The notes under the pieces: generated by a model | The model's input: only the letters and a program-made list of their open reading frames with translations | Databases searched by the model: none | What the model was told of the DNA's origin: nothing | Made by a program: the position numbers and the translations under genes | Shown: one piece after another, positions 62,446-64,000 of the stretch | Layout: each line of letters opens with the position of its first letter | Numbering within the stretch: the stretch's first letter is position 1 | Origin: Paenibacillus glycinis | Lineage (GTDB): Bacteria; Bacillota; Bacilli; Paenibacillales; Paenibacillaceae | Assembly: GCF_009909185.1 (NCBI RefSeq) | Contig: NZ_JAAAMV010000009.1 | Coordinates: 248,001-312,000, forward strand | Direction of reading: 5' to 3' | DNA length: 64,000 bases

Positions 62446-63273
62446 ATGAAGACCGGACAATGGCTAAAATCGCCGAAGGGGCAGCTAACCTCCATTTTGG
62501 CCGTCAATCTGATCTTAGCCGTCGGTGCCTCGCGTGATTGGAAGGGCATACTAATCGCGGGCGTGGCCGTTGCCTTCGCCGTGTTGACAGATATCCTTAT
62601 TGGTTCGATCAAGAAAAGGAAAAGAATGGTACCGGATGGAGCGGTCATAACCGGCTTGATCCTAGCATCGGTCATGGGAACGCATACTTCATGGACAATC
62701 GCCGCGGCCATGACCATGATTGCGATCGCATCCAAGCATCTGATTGCGCACAAGAAGAAACCGGTGTTCAACCCGGCCGTCGTGGGGCTGCTGCTTGCGA
62801 TTCCTTTGTTCCACGCAGAGCAAAGCTGGTGGGGGGCTTTCGGAGATTCACCTGCTTGGACCATTGCGCTTTTAGTGGCCGAGGGATATTGGATCACGAA
62901 CAGGGTACGCAAATTCCCGCAGGCATTTTCGTTTTTCGGTACGTATTTCTTGATCATGCTCGTCATGGGCATGTTTCATGTCGGCGATGCGTCAGATGCA
63001 TGGCGTGCGCCATTTATTAACGGTGCTTTGTTTTTTGGTTTCTTTATGATGACCGATCCGCCGACGTCTCCTGCAAAAGCAATGGATCAGGTGATTTACG
63101 GCGTCATTATAGGAACAGCGGGAGCTGTTGTATATAGCATTTTCGGAGGGCTCATCTATTTCTTCATCGGCCAGCTCGCAGGTAATCTCTATTACTTCTT
63201 GAAGGTTCGATGGCCGAATCATAAGAAACAAACCCGACAACCAGTCAATTTTCAAAAAAGGAGTTCATTATGA
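62446..63273 (+). CDS. RnfD/NqrB-like membrane subunit
   Basis: A 275-residue protein with about eight helices of the RnfD/NqrB family, including VFNPAVVGLLLA and the conserved FMMTDPPTSPAKAMDQ segment. Compared with true RnfD (about 320 residues), it is short and has no SGAT flavinylation motif, so it carries no covalent FMN of its own here and may instead pass electrons to the FMN-binding protein. It starts one base after apbE and overlaps the next gene (ATGA at 63270). It is part of the four-gene electron-transfer operon. Confidence 0.85.
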   Translation: MKTGQWLKSPKGQLTSILAVNLILAVGASRDWKGILIAGVAVAFAVLTDILIGSIKKRKRMVPDGAVITGLILASVMGTHTSWTIAAAMTMIAIASKHLIAHKKKPVFNPAVVGLLLAIPLFHAEQSWWGAFGDSPAWTIALLVAEGYWITNRVRKFPQAFSFFGTYFLIMLVMGMFHVGDASDAWRAPFINGALFFGFFMMTDPPTSPAKAMDQVIYGVIIGTAGAVVYSIFGGLIYFFIGQLAGNLYYFLKVRWPNHKKQTRQPVNFQKRSSL

Positions 63274-63890
63274 GTCGAAAAAAAACCGTTTGGATACCAG
63301 CCGTCTTGTCGGTCATAATCGCAATCCTGTTCGTCGCTTACTATCTTTATACATGGTCGTCACACGGCAGGGGAATGGTAGAACCTCATCCTCCGAAGGG
63401 AGGAGAAGGTGAACGCGCCGCGGGACTCTTTTCTACCATGGGAACCATGGCGCTCTACATTGCGGCGGCGGGCTTTTCCTGGTTTTGGTTCAAGAAGAAG
63501 CTCAGGTCGCCAGCGAAATGGGTTCGTCTAGCCGGCAAGATATTCCATGCCGCTCACAAATGGCTGGGATGGCTGACATTGCTCCTCATTGCCATTCATG
63601 GCGCCTTCTTCTTGGTAACCAAGCTCCATGATAAGCATATTTTTACCGGTTTGGCGGCCTTCGCGATTTTGTTGGCCATTGCAGGATATGGATATTCGAT
63701 CCCAGTAATTAGAAACATATGGATGAGAAGGGTGCACCGGACGTTGGGAATCGTTTGGATCCCACTATTGTGGTTGCATGCGGGCGGTTCTGCCATCATC
63801 GCGGTTATCGCGACGCTAGCGGTTGGCGGAATTGCGGCGATGCTCCACAAGAAAGCGGTTAAGGATGCGCGCGCAATTCAAGATCGATGA
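63270..63890 (+). CDS. Ferric-reductase-like b-type cytochrome
   Basis: A 206-residue, about five-helix protein. Histidines on helices (AAHKWLGWLTLLLIAIHGAF with two His, then RRVHRTLGIVWIPLLWLHAG with two more) form the bis-heme ligand pattern of ferric reductase/FRD-like cytochromes, which move electrons across the membrane. One His-rich exposed loop (EPHPPKGGEGERA) follows the first helix. It overlaps RnfD-like by four bases and completes the operon. With the preceding genes it suggests electron export to an outside flavin acceptor; the terminal acceptor is unknown. Confidence 0.85.
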   Translation: MSRKKTVWIPAVLSVIIAILFVAYYLYTWSSHGRGMVEPHPPKGGEGERAAGLFSTMGTMALYIAAAGFSWFWFKKKLRSPAKWVRLAGKIFHAAHKWLGWLTLLLIAIHGAFFLVTKLHDKHIFTGLAAFAILLAIAGYGYSIPVIRNIWMRRVHRTLGIVWIPLLWLHAGGSAIIAVIATLAVGGIAAMLHKKAVKDARAIQDR

Positions 63891-63902
63891 GCAGGCAAGG
63901 CG

Positions 63903-64000
63903 TTAATCGTATTTCTTCCTTGGAAGACGCAGCTCGACGATAGTTCCTTCGTTAACGGTCGATTCAATCGAAATGGTACCCCCATGTGCATACGCGATCC
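63903..64000 (-). CDS. Histidine kinase C-terminus (cut by window end)
   Basis: On the minus strand the last 32 codons read AYAHGGTISIESTVNEGTIV, then ELRLPRKK and a stop at 63903-63905. This is the G2/ATP-lid end of a HATPase_c domain, so the gene is a sensor histidine kinase entering the window from the right. It converges on the electron-transfer operon with only 12 bases between them. Confidence 0.75.
   Translation of the reverse strand, partial: IAYAHGGTISIESTVNEGTIVELRLPRKKYD

Overview
The window looks like chromosomal DNA of an endospore-forming, GC-moderate Firmicute of the Paenibacillaceae (Paenibacillus or Cohnella type). This is inferred from a gerA-gerB-gerC germination operon, collagen-like surface proteins next to a CATANNNTA-type sporulation promoter element, a class III fructose-1,6-bisphosphatase, a YesM/YesN-type two-component pair beside an LplB/YtcP-type sugar ABC transporter, AGGAGG-type ribosome binding sites and clear intrinsic terminators. 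No tRNA, rRNA, CRISPR array or insertion sequence was seen.

1-17.5 kb: accessory metabolic genes. The window opens inside malate synthase G. A 5'-truncated MFS gene follows, then several regulator/enzyme pairs transcribed divergently: TetR with a luciferase-like monooxygenase, TetR with an F420-reductase-like dehydrogenase, and TetR with a VOC protein. Each pair shares an intergenic region holding a perfect inverted repeat. Also here are a CapA-type protein, a complete arsR-arsB-arsC operon, a frameshifted berberine-bridge-type oxidoreductase, class III Fbp, an epoxide hydrolase, and a gene chimera joining half of a TetR regulator to a piece of an NmrA-like protein.

17.6-24 kb: a rightward block of an RND efflux pump, a DedA-PAP2 fusion whose PAP2 half lacks both catalytic histidines, an ECF sigma factor, its zinc-type anti-sigma factor and a membrane protein. 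It reads as an envelope-stress operon.

24-35 kb: a methyltransferase, a TetR/ketopantoate-reductase-like pair with two operator-like sites, an MFS exporter, the gerABC operon with an extra membrane protein, an ArsR regulator and an SDR dehydrogenase. The MFS and SDR promoters, 5.7 kb apart, share a 13-bp motif.

35-54.8 kb: a polysaccharide-utilisation locus of ten genes on one strand: an 1808-aa secreted glycosidase, a GH88 unsaturated-uronyl hydrolase, a beta-helix protein, a GH-D/GH31-like glycosidase, a YesM-like kinase, a YesN-like regulator, a solute-binding lipoprotein, two permeases and a heparinase II/III-type lyase. The enzymes imply lyase cleavage of a uronic-acid polysaccharide, import of oligomers and intracellular trimming. 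Just past the last gene, 31-bp tandem repeats copy that gene's own 3' end.

54.9-64 kb: an MBL-fold hydrolase divergent from an Lrp regulator, MsrA, two divergent collagen-like genes (one fused to a beta-propeller), small or unknown genes, and an operon for extracytoplasmic flavin-based electron transfer (FMN-binding protein, ApbE, RnfD/NqrB-like, ferric-reductase-like). The window ends in the C-terminus of a histidine kinase on the minus strand.
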